Of a stretch of 64,000 nt of DNA, positions 20,162 to 34,500 are shown in pieces. Where the stretch lies: NCBI RefSeq assembly GCF_019925205.1, contig NC_083560.1:68027266-68091265 (forward strand), given 5' to 3'. Positions within the stretch are counted from its first letter, which is position 1. Every line of letters starts with the position of its first letter. The position numbers and the translations under genes were made by a program. Origin of the DNA: Metopolophium dirhodum. Lineage: Eukaryota > Arthropoda > Insecta > Hemiptera > Aphididae. The notes beneath the pieces are model-generated. The model worked only from the letters and a program-made list of their open reading frames with translations, was not told where the DNA came from and searched no databases.

Positions 20162-23100
20162 ATGGATATCATGAGTTTTTATAATTTGTTGAGGGTTCCT
20201 CTCATTTTTATTGTGGATGAACTCTTTAAAAGTAGTTTTGGGCTTCCAGAATTGGCCGATATAATGTTTCCTGTAAATAGTACACTAAATCAAATTGAAA
20301 TTGGGCAGTCCACACAATATTATGCAGCCTTCATCAAAATAATAGTATCATGTCTAAGTAAGTTCAATAAATTGTCAATGAAAAATAACACTACAACTTT
20401 ATCAGTTAATTTAACTAAATTTTTTATTATTCTAGTATTTTTTTCATCATTGTGTTTGTTGACTCTACCTGTCAGGTACTTAATTCCAGTGTACCTTTAT
20501 GTGGTTTCTATTTGTGTTGTACTTTTTTCTTATTGGCAAAACATGGAAACACTAGGGTTTTTATCAGGAAAATACAAAAACTTTAAAATAGAAACGACAA
20601 ATGAACTCATAACACGGGATGTAGATGAATATATGCTTAATTTAATACAATTATACCCTCGATTATACAAGTTATTCCACAGTATAATACTACAGTATTG
20701 TCTATCTCTAATATTTGACATTTTACAAGTTTTTACTACAGATTATTCAATTCATAAAGTAAGTATCAAATTTAATTAACTTTAATCTTGAATTAGAAAT
20801 AATAAGTATATTTAATTTTTCAGATTTTCAGGTATAGCTTTATTATTCCTACTTTAATTGCATCAATTCCTAATACGAGTAGTATTTTAAATACAGTAAT
20901 CATCCTATCAACATTGATGCAATTGTTTATTTTGCTGATAATATTATTGCTAAACATATTTCATATAATAAATTTAATTCAGAGTGAATATAATGATATA
21001 CAAGAGATCCTCAAGTAAGACCATTCTTTAAATTGTTATTAGTTATATTACAAAAGGGTGGACACTGGACTTAAATGCACTAAAAAAGTTTAATATAATG
21101 TTGAATTATGTTCTTATAAGATATAAATTATATGCTAAAACAGTAGTGACAAACCTTTTTTATCTAGGGCTATTTATTAAAAAAAAAATTCTCGGCGGGC
21201 TAAGAATTCAAACTTATGTTTGAATGTTACATTTTATTTTAGGCATATCTTAATATAGGTGCACTGATAAATTAATTAATTTACTATATATTGTTTGTTA
21301 TAAAATGAAATATAAATATTAAATATATTGTTAAATTAATCCGTTAATATTGCTAAATCTAAAAGCCGTTCAACATCATTGAGTTATACAATGTTATTTA
21401 TATTTAAACAACGCACTATGATTAGGCTGTGACACAAGGTCATGTCTGATTAACAACGTAATTGACAAAAAGAAATAGGAAATATTAATTTCAATTACTT
21501 TGCCGAGCCGGTTAATAAATGCACTAAAATATCAATTTAACCAGGTACAAATGATTTAAATGAAAAATAGGTGTATTAAAAGTGTTTATTATAGAAATAA
21601 TTTATGTACAGTTTTAAGTTATCCAAAAGCATCAATATAATATTAACATTTTTGAAAATGTTTCATGTATTTTATCGGACTTTTGATTTCAGTATTAAAA
21701 TTTAAATAATCATAAAATATGTTCTCTTCTTTTATTGTTTATTTAAAACGTAATATGCTACAAAATCAAAATTTCATAACTAGAACTAAAATTACAAAAA
21801 TATTCTAAATATTCAACATAAAAATGTTACCTTTGTATGCTAAAGGTTACATAATAAATTCCTATCCTACTCTGCGACTTAAATTGTTAAAGGAAATATT
21901 GCTAATATGTAAACATCCGCCATTTAGTCATTGCACCAACCAATAAGTTTAATTTTAATTTAGACTATGTGTACCTACTATTTGATATATTATGTACCTT
22001 GTTTCAGTGATTATGGAATATTTACCCTGGTTGAAATGGAATGGTATCGTCTAGAAATTCCTAGTGTTCTTCGAATGTTTTGGGCAATACGAGTACTGAT
22101 ACAATTTCTATACTTGTCAATTAATACAGAAATAAAAAATTCAACATTGTTTGAAACTGTGAAGTATTTGTCAATTAAAGGATGTGACACATGTACAGCA
22201 GTTTTAGGAATGACAAGCATTTTATCCTACTTTTGTAATAATATAGGAGCATTTTTCCAATGGGTAAAATGACCAAAGCACTGGAAATGGATTAAAAATG
22301 TTAGATGTTTTTATCAGTTTATTTATTTAGGTGCTCATGATTAATGAACTGGATGACTTAAATTGTGGAGTACTTACTGCAGTATTATTTAGTATACTAG
22401 CTATGCAATCTGGACTTACAGGCTTGGATCCAGAAAACCGCTTTATAAAACTATATCAAAATGTTCATCTAGTTTGTATTAGCCTACAGGATTACATCTA
22501 TAACATGGTTGAGAAATCATTAATATATTTGAATGGTTCTCACAATCGTTCACTTAATAGGTAGTATATTTATTATTATCAAGAATGTTTTAAAATTAAT
22601 TTTGTTAAATTGTTTAGGCATTCAAGAGCTCTTTTAGTTTGCGGAGGTCTTATAGCGATGGCAGTAATTTCTTTACACTTGGTGTTGTCTTACCATTCAG
22701 TTAGTCATTGGTTACTAGCAGTTTCTGTTTTGAATATTTTATCTCTTTTAAAAGTATTGGTGTCGTTAGCTGTCTATTCATTATTGTTAATTGATTCCAA
22801 TAGCTCAACATATTCGGAGAATATAGATGATTATGTGTACTATATCAAATCATTTGGAAGTATAGTAAGAAAAGTCTATAATTATTATAAAAATCCTAAA
22901 AATGTATTTTAGTTAACATTTTTATTTTAGTTGGAATTCTGTTTTTGCATCTTCCTTTCTCTGAATGATATTTATAATTGGATTTTTGTATCTGGTGGTG
23001 TAATCCGCGCAATTGTGATCTGTTCCCAAGCATATTTCAAAATGTGTCTCGTCAAAAAAGGATGGAGAATATTCATTAAACGTCGTACGGCTATGAAAAA

Positions 23101-24088
23101 AGTTGAATCATTACCAGATGCAACTAGTGTTCAATTGTCTGAATTTGATGATATTTGTGCCATATGTTATCAAGAAATGAGATCAGCAAAAATAACTAAT
23201 TGCAATCATTATTTCCACAGTGAATGTCTGCGTAAATGGACCTATTTACGGGTAAATAAATATTAAATATTTTTTTTACTAAAACTAATTTGTCAATTGT
23301 AAAATAAGTTGATCTTAGATTATTGTTTGAATGTAAGAAAACCCTAATGTGACCTAACAAATAAAATTACCGTCAATCTGGGAGTCAAACAATTTTGACA
23401 TTCTTTATCTATATTCTGAGCTGAAAAAAATTGTAGAGGTCTCAAGCAGAAGAGCAGCTTGATACTTTGCTAAATAAATTTAAAAAAATGATAGTTGATA
23501 CGCAAAAAAAAATAAAAAATCTGTTGTTTCAAGTCATTCGACATTTTGGGTGACTTTAAACACTTATTTAAAACCAACTTCATTTTCAATTAAAATACTC
23601 AAGTGACTTGAAACAATATAATATTCATTTGAAAAAATATCAAAAGAAGATAAAAAAAAAGGCCAACATTTTAATAATAGATTATTACTATATTTTTTTT
23701 TATTTGTTACATAAAATTGACTGATTGATAAGAATATTTTGAATCGCAATGACACAAAGAACATTTTAATCCAAGAATGGTTTACTTATTACTAAGTCTT
23801 GGAAATTAATATTATGTAGTTATTACATTGATATGATTAATAAAAAATGAAACTGTTTCAAGTCACCTAGATTGTCGGTATATTCAAACAGAGAATAATA
23901 ATAATTGATAAGAAAATTTCAAAACATTTTGCTCAAGAAATTTTAGTACTTATTTATTCATTTACCTAGAAATTTATTGTTTTCTTACTTAAATTGAACA
24001 TAATTTTACTAATTAATTGTTATTCTATTTTGTGGCTTAGGATGAATGCCCGCTGTGTCATAGTATTTGCAACAACGCAGAAATGTAA
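20162..24088 (+). CDS. Trc8: TRC8-family multi-membrane RING E3 ubiquitin ligase (RNF139/RNF145-like)
   Basis: Seven exons: 20162-20758, 20824-21014, 22008-22263, 22331-22560, 22618-22864, 22931-23251, 24041-24088. All join in phase at GT..AG sites to give 629 residues. The protein is mostly hydrophobic helices up to about residue 545, with MSFYNLLRVPLIFIVDELF at the start and a GGVIRAIVICSQAYF segment before the cytosolic tail. A RING-H2 finger follows at 583-620: CAIC, CNHYFHSEC, WTYL, DECPLC. TRC8 proteins sit in the ER membrane and ubiquitinate substrates in sterol and quality-control pathways. The finger is split by the last intron, and the chain ends nine residues after it, shorter than vertebrate members. 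The ATG at 20171 is an alternative in-frame start. Family placement is firm; RNF139 versus RNF145 is not resolved. Confidence 0.88.
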
Positions 24089-24305
24089 AAATATACCCAG
24101 ACTCAGAATACAAAATCATCAAAATGTTATTTATGATGGTAATTTATTCTTAGTTATTTTTGACTGATTAGATTTTATCATAAACTTCTACTTAATTTTT
24201 GATTTTTGTCATAACAACTAAAATATTTTATTAAAAATGTTATTTTGTATTTTTCGCATGTTTATTGTATTACTATGTTGCTCAAAGTTTTATATAATTA
24301 TCAAT

Positions 24306-24311
24306 AATAAA
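24306..24311 (+). terminator. Candidate polyadenylation signal of the TRC8-like gene
   Basis: AATAAA about 220 bases after the stop codon, the first full match downstream. Given the AT content, chance occurrence is possible. Confidence 0.4.
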
Positions 24312-26741
24312 CATTTGATCAATATTCAACATTTTGAGAATTAAAAATTTTAAATAATAGTTTTTTTTTTTTTATTGATCTTGAGCTTGGCAGCTGAGGC
24401 CATTAGCTATTTTTAGTTTTTACTGTAGGTTATTAAGTCGGTAGTGGGGGGAGGGGGAGGGCACTGTAGGTTTTTATATTTGGTATGTTAAAATAATAGT
24501 TTAAGTGTTTTAAAATTACTCATTTCACCAAATAGAATAAAAAATAATGTAGTATGGCAAATGAGTAAAATAACACATTTATCTATTCTGAGCATATCAA
24601 TTGGTTTTACATTTTACAATGATGTTGATGTGTGTCTTTAGACTTGGAAATGTAATACAAGATTTCTTATAAATATTTTTTTTTATTATTTTTATTAGGT
24701 ATCATTTTTCGTGATTTTTTTTTAATAAAATGTGCATTAATATTAGAAACTTCAAACACTCCACAATTACTATTATTACTTAAATTATCAGTTTCTATAC
24801 TAAATGAAATAATTTAAAAGTATTTATATTGGTTTCAAGATATCTATACAACAAACCTATTCTACGGTGCATGTACTTGTAAGTTAATAAAAATAATATT
24901 TGATGGGATATAATAATTATGACATAAGTAATATATTATATGTGATATTATAATGAAAAATGTGTAGAACCCACCGAATTACAAAAAGAAATTCAAAATA
25001 GTAGTAATATAGTGGTGATTCTTTTCCTCATAATTTCAAAAAGTATGGTGTTTTGAAAAAAAAATTACATGGTTTCTAGTCGACCGCATTTATAAAAATA
25101 TCTATATTTTCAAATATTTTTTACCCTTATGATTTCTTAAGTTTTACATTTTTGAATGATAACATACAGTTTTTATTTAATCTTGAGCAGATTATTGTTG
25201 TGAGTATTTCAACACATAAAAATCGAATTTAGGACAATTATTTTAATAGAGTGTTATAAGTATTTAATCTTTTTGATGAGCTGAGTGGTTGAAATAACGA
25301 GTTGAGTAGTGCTTGATAAAAGAATCATTCTGTATAATATTAATATAAAGTGTAAAATAGGTGTCCTTACAAATAGAAGCTGACACAAAAACGGTGGATA
25401 CATTCAGAACTATTTTTTGTACGCAATAATTTATCAATGAGTTAAAATTATATTGTAATATATCTATTACAGTGACCTATTCAATGATGAGTTAAACATA
25501 AAACCACAATTTAAATGTAGAGACTTATTTTATACTAGTCTGGACCCAATTGACTCCCCCCCCCCCTGGCTACGTCAATGATTGATGATTACTGTATGAT
25601 TATTATCACTGCTAAATAAATTTAGCCATGAATATTATTATATTTTATTGTTTTGTCTATGTCTTTCTGTGATAGAGATTTAAGGGACAATCATGTTTTT
25701 ACTATGTTAAATCTGTATATTCCAGTTACTGTATTACTAATAATTACTATAGTCTATAGTTCAAATAATTGAAACTAATTTGTACGCATTCAATTTATAT
25801 TTTTACTTTTACATTCATAATGGATAGGTATGTATCATAGACCTATTAATAGATGGACTATTGGACTGCGATTCCTTACCCCCCTGCCTTAATTAGTTGA
25901 ATTAAAATTAGTAATTACTAGGTTATTAATTTATTATTTATTATAATAAAGTATAAGATTTATATTTACTAATGCCTATCCTATTCGATTAAATTTTGCG
26001 TACTTCTCGCTCACTTTTTAAATATTTATTATTATTATAGAATAATTCAAAATCATTCATTAAGTACATCAATTTATAATTGTTCCTATTCAGTTTTTCA
26101 TGGTATTTAATGATTTGTAATATCTCGATATGAAACACAACACACCATGTATTAACTATTAAGTATTAGCAGTAAATAGTACGGAGAAGGAGAACTAACA
26201 TATTATACATTATAACTAATTATATTATTTATATTTTATACAAATTACACACTATACTATTAATTAGTCTATGGATAAAGATATTCCTTACAATATACAT
26301 GGGGCATGGGTACACGCGTTTATAATAATAGAATATACGCATTGAATAACGAAATAATAATATTATGTAGATACAATAAAATATAAATAATATACTATAT
26401 GTCTATATACATACATAATATCTATTATCTAGATTGTGGATATTAATTGTTTATTTTTATTTTCTTTCCTTCATTTGGTCTGATATGCACGTGCCAGTTG
26501 CTAGTTTCTACATTCTACATCGTATCAGAGTACTGAGTAGTGAGTAGTGAGTCTAATGAATTAATGAAATACTAAATTGACCGAGAGATTTTTTCGAGTG
26601 AATCTCTCGATTACTAACTTCTCGATTGTCGAAATCACTCGATTGTTCCCATCACTAGTCTATAGTTCTAATAATTGAAACTAATTTGTATGCATTCAAT
26701 TTATATTTTTAGTTTTACATTCATAATGGATAGGTATGTAT
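24312..26741. other. AT-rich spacer with a duplicated block
   Basis: No gene seen. A segment of about 135-140 bases at 25750-25889 recurs in the same direction at 26656-26788 with few differences. Both copies run through CATAGACCTATTAATAGATGG and end TTACCCCCCTGCCT or close to it. Isolated C- or G-runs near 24450 and 25556 look like ends of decayed elements. Confidence 0.45.
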
Positions 26742-28306
26742 CATAGACCTATTAATAGATGGACTATTGGACCTTACCCCCCCTGCCTACATAATAGTGT
26801 CCGCAACATAAACTAGTCTTCGCGGAAGAAAAAATTATTGTTTTTAACTTTCTTCCATAGGTTTTTAACCCCGCTTTATTATACAATTTTAGAAACGTAC
26901 AAGCACAAATAATAAAAACACATTTTTAATTTTTCATTATTTTATTAATTGATACTTTTAATATAGTTACAACATGAATACATTTAAACAGAAAAAAGGT
27001 TTTACTGGTTTTTAAAGTGGACAGCTTTAGTGAGTACAGATCTAATTCTTTGATTTGGTTGTGATACATTTTTATTATAGTGATGCAGCCGGATTATAAA
27101 GTATAATTTTAGAATATTTTTGATTAATTGAAGTAGACGATTGTGAATAGGAGATTGATTTAGAATATGTTCATTTAAAGAAGGGAACAACGCATTTATT
27201 TGGAGTTGACTAGAAGCCTTTATTATTAATAATGGAATAGGATTGCAATTTTGGTGTATTAGATTCATAAAAACTAATTCAGCTTTCATGGCCATTTGTA
27301 AAACATTTTTGGAGGGTTTTATTGAAAAACCTCTGAATTTTATATCAATTAATGAACTGGAATAATTTGCAGAGAGTTCACTTTCATATATATTGCAATT
27401 TATAATTTGTTTAATTTTCCTAACAATAAAACCAGATATATATTCAACAACATCACGTGCAATTGTATATAGTAAATTATTTAAAACTAAATCATCGTCA
27501 TTAGATACGTAATCGTCACTTTGAGTAGGTACATAATATATCAATGTACTCATTTTTAATTTAATTCTGTTTCTTTATGTTACTCGATACAAATAATGTG
27601 GTTGTAGTATCTTGTGACAAACAATTAGCACCAGATGATATCATAATTTCAGAACGAATTAATATTCGTTTCATGGTTGCTTCAACTTGCCAAGCAGTAG
27701 GATTATTGCTAAAACCACTACGAGCTCGTATTCTGGAAAACAATAGTTCTAAATGATCTTGTGATAGTTTGTATGTTAAGAGAAATTTCATTTTACCACT
27801 TAATACTGTTATTATTTATTACACTGAATCTTTTATAATTATTATATATTTAGACAATGGCTGAAATCATTATCACAAATACTACATCTATCAACAGCTG
27901 TTTAACACTTTTGAAGCATATAAATAAGTCCATTAAATCTTGTCTTCCTAATACTTTTAGTTTTTGGTATATGGTCTTTATCTTTTAAACTATTTATATA
28001 ACTCATACAGAAATCTATAAAACTCTTACAATGTTCAATATTTTTTTTCAGACAATGGTCTTTTATACGGTAACTTACTTAGAAAATGTATTGTGTTCAA
28101 GAAATCAAAAATATTATTCATATTTCTACAAAACTCAATAATAGCTTCACAATTTCCAAATTCTGGTAATTTAAGTGACTTAGAACAGTATGTCAACGCA
28201 TCAGCAACACTTGAACTTAATATTAAAGCGACTAACGATACTTTTATATTTTCTTTGAAGTATTCGATGTGACGACGGTGAATTTTTGTCTGTTAATAGG
28301 TCTATG
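26742..28306 (-). mobile_element. P-like DNA transposon relic
   Basis: The P-type transposase remnant is bracketed by CATAGACCTATTAATAGA at 26742-26759 and its inverted form, with one mismatch, at 28289-28306. These could be terminal repeats of an internally deleted copy of 1565 bp. No 8-bp target duplication was found, and the left terminal sequence also occurs in the duplicated block at 25750, so the ends are tentative. Confidence 0.6.
27002..28270 (-). pseudogene. P-element-type transposase, C-terminal half (THAP9-like)
   Basis: On the minus strand the relic runs from about 28230 to 27002. The first segment reads LSSSVADALTYCSKSLKLPE and then CEAIIEFCRNMNNIFDFLN. After a shift it gives IRKTRFNGLIYMLQK, and then 27791-27561 gives LTYKLSQDHLELLFSRIRAR and NNPTAWQVEATMKRIL. 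After another break, 27553-27002 gives VVEYISGFIVRKI. This motif series is the C-terminal RNase H-like part of P/THAP9 transposases. The N-terminal THAP finger and the first catalytic residues are missing. At least two frameshifts and a stop mark it as dead. It cuts DNA in live relatives. Confidence 0.78.
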
Positions 28307-28599
28307 GTCTATGGCATGGCTAAATACACTGGTATGTTCTCAAATTCGTTCAAATTATGTTTAAATTTTTCAATCTTTAGCTAAAAAAAATTCATTTTAT
28401 ACATTTTTAACTACAGTATAATTTGCAATTATTCGTGATTTTATTTTTATTTTCTTTTAATCAAAACATTCAAACATTTGAAAATGTTTTATTAATTTCC
28501 AACTAAAAAGTCATTTGCAAATTTTCAAGACTGATGAATTTCGTCAAAATTCTAACTTCATGCAGTCGTAAAAAAATATTGTGGACTTATGCTCAACTT

Positions 28600-29440
28600 T
28601 TTTAGATTATGAGCGGAGCGATGAATGTATTGATTTTACAACGATATGTGTTTCAATATTTTTATTTTTTAATTTTTTATTTCCATGTATGTCACTACCG
28701 TTTGGGGCAGTAAATCTGTTTTGATTTTCTTCAACAATATCTTGTTCGATGAGAAACTAAATCTAGTTTGTGCATACGGGAGGTCAAATTCTCAATAGTT
28801 TTCAAAAGTGCTGAGAAAAACAACAAAAATTAAGGAAAACCGGGAATAGTTAATCAAAATTGTTTTTCGACGTAATCGGTTTTGGTTTTAGGTGTAACTT
28901 AAAAACAAATGAACGTATATGCATGCGATTTTCACTGGTTGTTTATAATCGCATTTTCTATACACGATAACGTTTTCAAAATATTTTGATTTGTTTTGAA
29001 CTGTTTAAAAACATTTTCAGTTTCCAATTTTTTCAGTTTTTTTTTTTTATGAATGTCAATGTAATTTTATTTGTTGGGTAAAAAAACTTTAAAATTTAAT
29101 GCAAGGCTCCTAATTTATTGTTACAATGACATTTGTAAAATATTAAAAATCCAGTCACAACTTTTTTTATAAGCATTTAAAATTCAAATTTTGACAATGG
29201 TGTAAAAATCACAAAAATTTGCAAATTATTTTGACTTAAAAATTCCTAATAATTTTCTTTTAAAGTCTAAGATTTTAAAATCTAGTACAAGATTCCTTAT
29301 AAAGCTACCTACCATTATCAATAAAAAAATGTCAATAAGAAAGTCATATCAAATTTTTAGGAGCGTTTGAAGTTCAAATGTTTACAACATTGCAGGATAT
29401 TCATTCGATTTTTCATGTAGCGTTTTTTTTTATTTTGTTG
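28600..29440 (+). repeat. Interspersed AT-rich repeat, family A, copy
   Basis: This begins GAGCGGAGCGATGAATGTATTGA and continues through landmarks shared with the copies at 45.7, 54.6 and 59.5 kb, such as ACTGTTTAAAAACATTTTCAG, AATTTTATTTGTTGG and AAGGCTCC. It ends without the 3' terminal block. No coding potential. Confidence 0.65.
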
Positions 29441-31581
29441 TAATTTAAGAAAATTTTAGTTTTCTGAAAACCGGAACACTGATGATTCGTCTGAAGAATG
29501 TATAGTTGATACAGAGTGTTTTGATATGACAATTAAAAATCAAAAATATATAAGAGTTGGCTATGGTAGTCTGAGACGTCGGTAGTTGTAGTGTCGAGAT
29601 ACCTAAAGATCAATTAAATATGTTATTAAATTTTGAACTGAAAGTAATTATACGCATTTTACAATAAATATATAATGACAATAGAAATACTACCTTTAAT
29701 AATTGTAATAATTGCATTATGTTGTTGGTTATGTGGAAAAAAGATTCATCGGGAAATATCCACAATTAGGAGAAATTGCAACACCTCTTACTAACAATAA
29801 ACCTAGTTGTAGTTGGACAGAGTATAGATCGATGGGAAATCTAGTCAAGCCTACAAAAATGTTTTTTATGTTGCTAAAATAATGGACATGGAATTTCACA
29901 AATTGCATGGAAATCATGTCAATCCTAGTCCCGGTATCATGCAAACACTAACTAAGATAGTATAATGATGGTATAATATTGAAATACCATCTGAGGTAGT
30001 GCATTGTTTGGTACGTACCCGAACATTCATGAGAATCAATAGACTCAATAAAGTTATTGAACAAAATCAATCAAACAATCTTAAAGATAAAACATATTTA
30101 AAAAAATGCATTGTATAGTTACTATTAACTTTAATAACATGATACTATCAAAAATAAAATGAATTACTTGTACGTATCTACGAACACTAATGATCATTTA
30201 CTTCGCACACAACCATACTGCGTAACGAGTATAAGGCATCTAGTCTGCCTATACGCGACCCCTTATTAAATCACCGCCTTCAATCCCCTTAATATAACTT
30301 GTTAATATGTCCATGGTATGTATAATATTTTACCAACATAGATATATAATCACTTTATAAGAATACCAATAGAGTTAAAATTAATATACCATTTTATATA
30401 TCCTTAAGTCATTAGAAATCAGGGCATTACTTAAAATGATAACATCAAAAACTCATTACACGCTTTGATAGGACGTCAGACAAGCATGTATAGTATCTTC
30501 CAATTCACATTTTACAACAGTTTAACAACGTGATTTTCAAGGTTTGATTATTTTTTCAAAATTAAAGATTTCTCCATAAAAATGAATAAAAAACATTAAA
30601 CTAGTTACAAATAATAAAAAAAAATTTATTAAGACTACCACAGTATATACAAAAAATCCTTTTTTTTTGCTATAACTTTCAATGTAAGAAAGAGCAACAT
30701 TTTTAAAATACTGTATTCACTGAATACTACCAATTTTTATAATTATTTTTATAGAAGATGATGCGTTTGAATATGTGGAATTGATTTTCATTATTTATGT
30801 TGTATGTAGTTTCATAATTTAATATTATTCTTACCTATAAACTACCTATTTTTAATTACCATCATTTTATGTTTTTTTTCAACAATTTGTCAATTGAGAA
30901 TGATATGCTTACAAATTATAAAAATAAACTTTTAATAATTTTCTACTTTTAACAAAATTAAAATTATGATTTATAAAATTCTTTGACTTTTGATCAGATA
31001 ATATTATATACATCTACTAATATTAAAATTAAACTGTTGGAATTCTTATAAAAAAAATACTTAGTATATATACTTAATTTCATCATTCATGCAATGTATT
31101 CGGCACTATGGCAGTATAATTCAATTACTAAGTTTTTTTTTTCAAGTTATAGATTCATAATTTAAACAAACACAATATTATGGGTAGTTATTATTTATCC
31201 AATTCATATTTGGTGTTTTATCTAAGAACTATGGAATTATTAGAACCACAACCCCTTGTATAAAATACATAGGCAATTTAACATGTAGTATTGCGGCTTC
31301 CTTATCAAGGAAAGTGATAAGTGCAAAATCTATACTCTACAGGAGCTATGGGTATTCGTTAATGTTTATTAATTATACCTATTACCTACACACTATTCAG
31401 TATTTTCACAAATGTCAATGATCAAATTAACTATATTACTAGTATAATAAGTATTAACTGTAATTGTCTACCATACAAACTATTGAGTATTGAGTCAAAG
31501 AAAATGTTTTCGCGAAGAGTCTTACTGAAATGTTGTTCCGAATGAACTATTTAATAGTAAAACATATTTGTAGAAACAACT
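29441..31581. other. AT-rich spacer; possible transposase scrap near 29730-29970
   Basis: On the plus strand 29735-29960 can be read as a broken frame with ending MDMEFHKLHGNHVNPSPGIM, which has the look of a degenerate transposase, but I cannot name the family. A dispersed repeat lies at 30172-30292. Otherwise nothing is seen up to the FAM20 start. Confidence 0.3.
30172..30292 (+). repeat. Dispersed 120-bp repeat, copy 1
   Basis: ACGTATCTACGAACACTAAT through CACCGCCTTCAATCCCCTTAA recurs in the same direction at 62641-62756 with scattered changes. It is less AT-rich than its surroundings. The family is unknown; it has no box-A/box-B pattern that would make it a clear SINE. Confidence 0.7.
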
Positions 31582-34500
31582 ATGATATATCTAAGATGCT
31601 ACTATAAATATTATTATATAACTTTGTTGAGCATTTTTCTCGTATTGTGTTTAAATGTTTATTTGGTGTTTTTTTTTTCGAAAGACGAATCACCAATAGG
31701 AGTGAGTAAACCTTTTTATCAATTAGAAATTATTATTACAGGTCAAAAATTCTAAATACTATATGTTACCTACCTATATTACTATTATTTTACATTTGTA
31801 CAATATGTTAAAGTTGGGCAAATCAACATCAATGTGTTAATTACTATTAACTACTCTTAATTTAAATATCTATAATAAGATAAGAATTACAAAATAATTG
31901 AAAAACAAAATATAACATTTTTACCTACTTATTTATTTAAGTATTTTATTCCTAGGAAATTTATATATACAAATCCTACAGAATTACAATCTATTGTTGA
32001 TTCTTAATAATTTTAGTACCTATGTACATTTAGCTCTTGGTTACACATTTTAAGTTAAAAGTGTGATAGTTTAAGTTAAAAAATCGACCATATAAAATAA
32101 TGTTCATTTGCCTAATACTTATACTTACACCTAAGACCTAATATTGAAAAAATTAGTTTTTTTAACAAAATAAAACATTTTTAGGATTAGGTATCTAATA
32201 TATTATATTATAGGAACTTATTTATAAGTACCTATAGTAAATAATTGTTTTTTAAAAAAAAAAATATTAATGTACTGATTTTTAATATTAGACACCAGCT
32301 GTAATAAAATACAATGCAACATACTTCGCTTCTCAAAATATTTTGAATTCATTGAGTAAACTTGACAAAGAATATGATGTTCCAGTTCCAACTATTCAGT
32401 CAAATGTTTTAAAAGAACTTGATATACTCTTAAGTAATTTAAAATTAAAGATCAATGGTGATATTGATTTATTTGCTGCTACTGTTAAAGTAAGTACCTA
32501 TAATGTTTTTGTTCCAATATTACCAGTGTTAAAAAAGAACTCATTAATCGTGTTCACTTTCATATTTTACAAACAACACTCACTTATATCAAGTAGATTG
32601 TGAACGAAATTCATGTTATTTTATCTTTAGGCTGGTATCTATCAAAATATTCATATTATTATACAATATTTAAGATTTTGTTTGAATCTTAATACAATTT
32701 TAAAAATATGTGGCATAAACTATATTAAATGCAGGCTAAATTATTAAAATATAATAATATACTAAATTTGGTATATTTTATTTTATACATGTTAAACAAT
32801 TTATACCATAAACTCATTTTTTTTATAATATTATAATAATTGTATGGTTAACTACACAGGAGACAGTTTCGACTTGGGTAACTATTTCAATTAAATTTCA
32901 AACTATACTATAAAAAGATAGAAATAAAATAAAACATTTTAAATATATCATATTAATTGTATGTTTTACCTGGCTTTGATTTCAATAAATTTAGTATTCC
33001 ATTACCCTTGCAGTGATTATATTGGATGTATATAAGTAAAGGTGTCTTATAATTAATTTTGTTATAATAGATGATCTAATATTGTACATGCCATTATTAC
33101 TTATTATTATTTAAGATTTAATATCAGACTAAATATAATAAACATCATTACCAGGGAACGGACTTTAATGCCATAAAAATAAAATAAATTTCATAAAAAA
33201 ATATGACTTAATAATGCCTTAAAAAATGTACTAACAACTTTAAAAATGTTTTTAAATTCAATAAAAACACAAATTTGAACTTAAAACTTATAAAAACCCA
33301 TTATTATAAAAAATGTATGTAGTAAATGCATTATTTTTTGGCACGGTATAATGTCTAAACAACTTAACTTTTTCTATTTTTTTTTTAATTTCTAGTTCAC
33401 GTAAATGTTTTTCTCTACGACTCTACCCACATGTTTGTGTCACAGTAAATTTTTGTCGGCTGCCACTCTGACCTTACAAAATAGAACGCTTCCATCGGTA
33501 GAAAAAATTGATTTTTCATATTGTTGAACGTATGAATGCAAACGACAAACATCTGAAGTTTGGCCTTAGACATTTTCAAAAACTTAGTGGAACAAACAGA
33601 ACTAAACTAAATAAATCTATGAAAATCAACAGTGCAATACACAATTAGGATTTAGATAAATAGCTTATCTTATCTTTACCTAATTGCATGTAATATATTG
33701 TAACTTGTATGTATATACCTACCTTAGTGTCTACAATAATTTCGTCTGGAGTTAGGGCTTATCTAATCGGTAAAAACATAATAAATATTTATTTTAATTT
33801 TTTTAGAATGAATGTTAACTACATTTTAATTGAATTTTATCCATTCCTATATAATAATGACTTAAAAACATAAAAATACACCAAGAATGTCAAAAAATGC
33901 AAAATAAAAGTTTCATTTTTTAATTCCTTGATGTATGGAATGAACTTTGTGCTAGGAAAGCAATGTTTTCGGTCATTCAGAAATAAATGCAATTTGCATT
34001 CAAATCCGTTCCCTAATCATTACTGAAATTAACTATTGAATCATGCCTGTCTTTTAGTTTAGTTAAAAATATAATCTTAAGATGTACTTTTTAAATTAAT
34101 TGTATAGGTAATGAACCAAAATGGACTTATGCCTCTTTATGGTACACCCTATCTCGGATCAACTATAAACTTATTAAAAACATCAAAAATAATCAAGACA
34201 TATAATGCTTTTAAAGGAACCCAGCTCAAGTTAATACTTATGTTTGAAAATAATCAAGAAGTCTTATTTAAACCAAAATGGTATGTACATTTAATTTAAA
34301 TATTATTTAAACATAGTAATTTTTATCATAACGTATATTTATACAATTCAAACAATTATTATTTTTAAAGAGTGTATAAGTTAGTCTTATTAATGGTATG
34401 TATATGTTTCAGGTATTTAGAGTCTGAGGTTATTGAAGGAAGTGTGTATGCTGGTAAAGATCGTTATAATGGTGAAATAATATCATTTTATATTTCTCTT

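Noticed and set aside
22904..22930. A 27-base intron in the TRC8-like gene ending at the next AG
   Set aside because: Too short for splicing. A better donor GTAAGA at 22865 gives a 66-base intron and restores the family pattern (FGSI then LEFCFC).
29729..29944. A minus-strand 71-codon frame
   Set aside because: Low-complexity content and no domain; the plus strand here looks more like a decayed transposase scrap.
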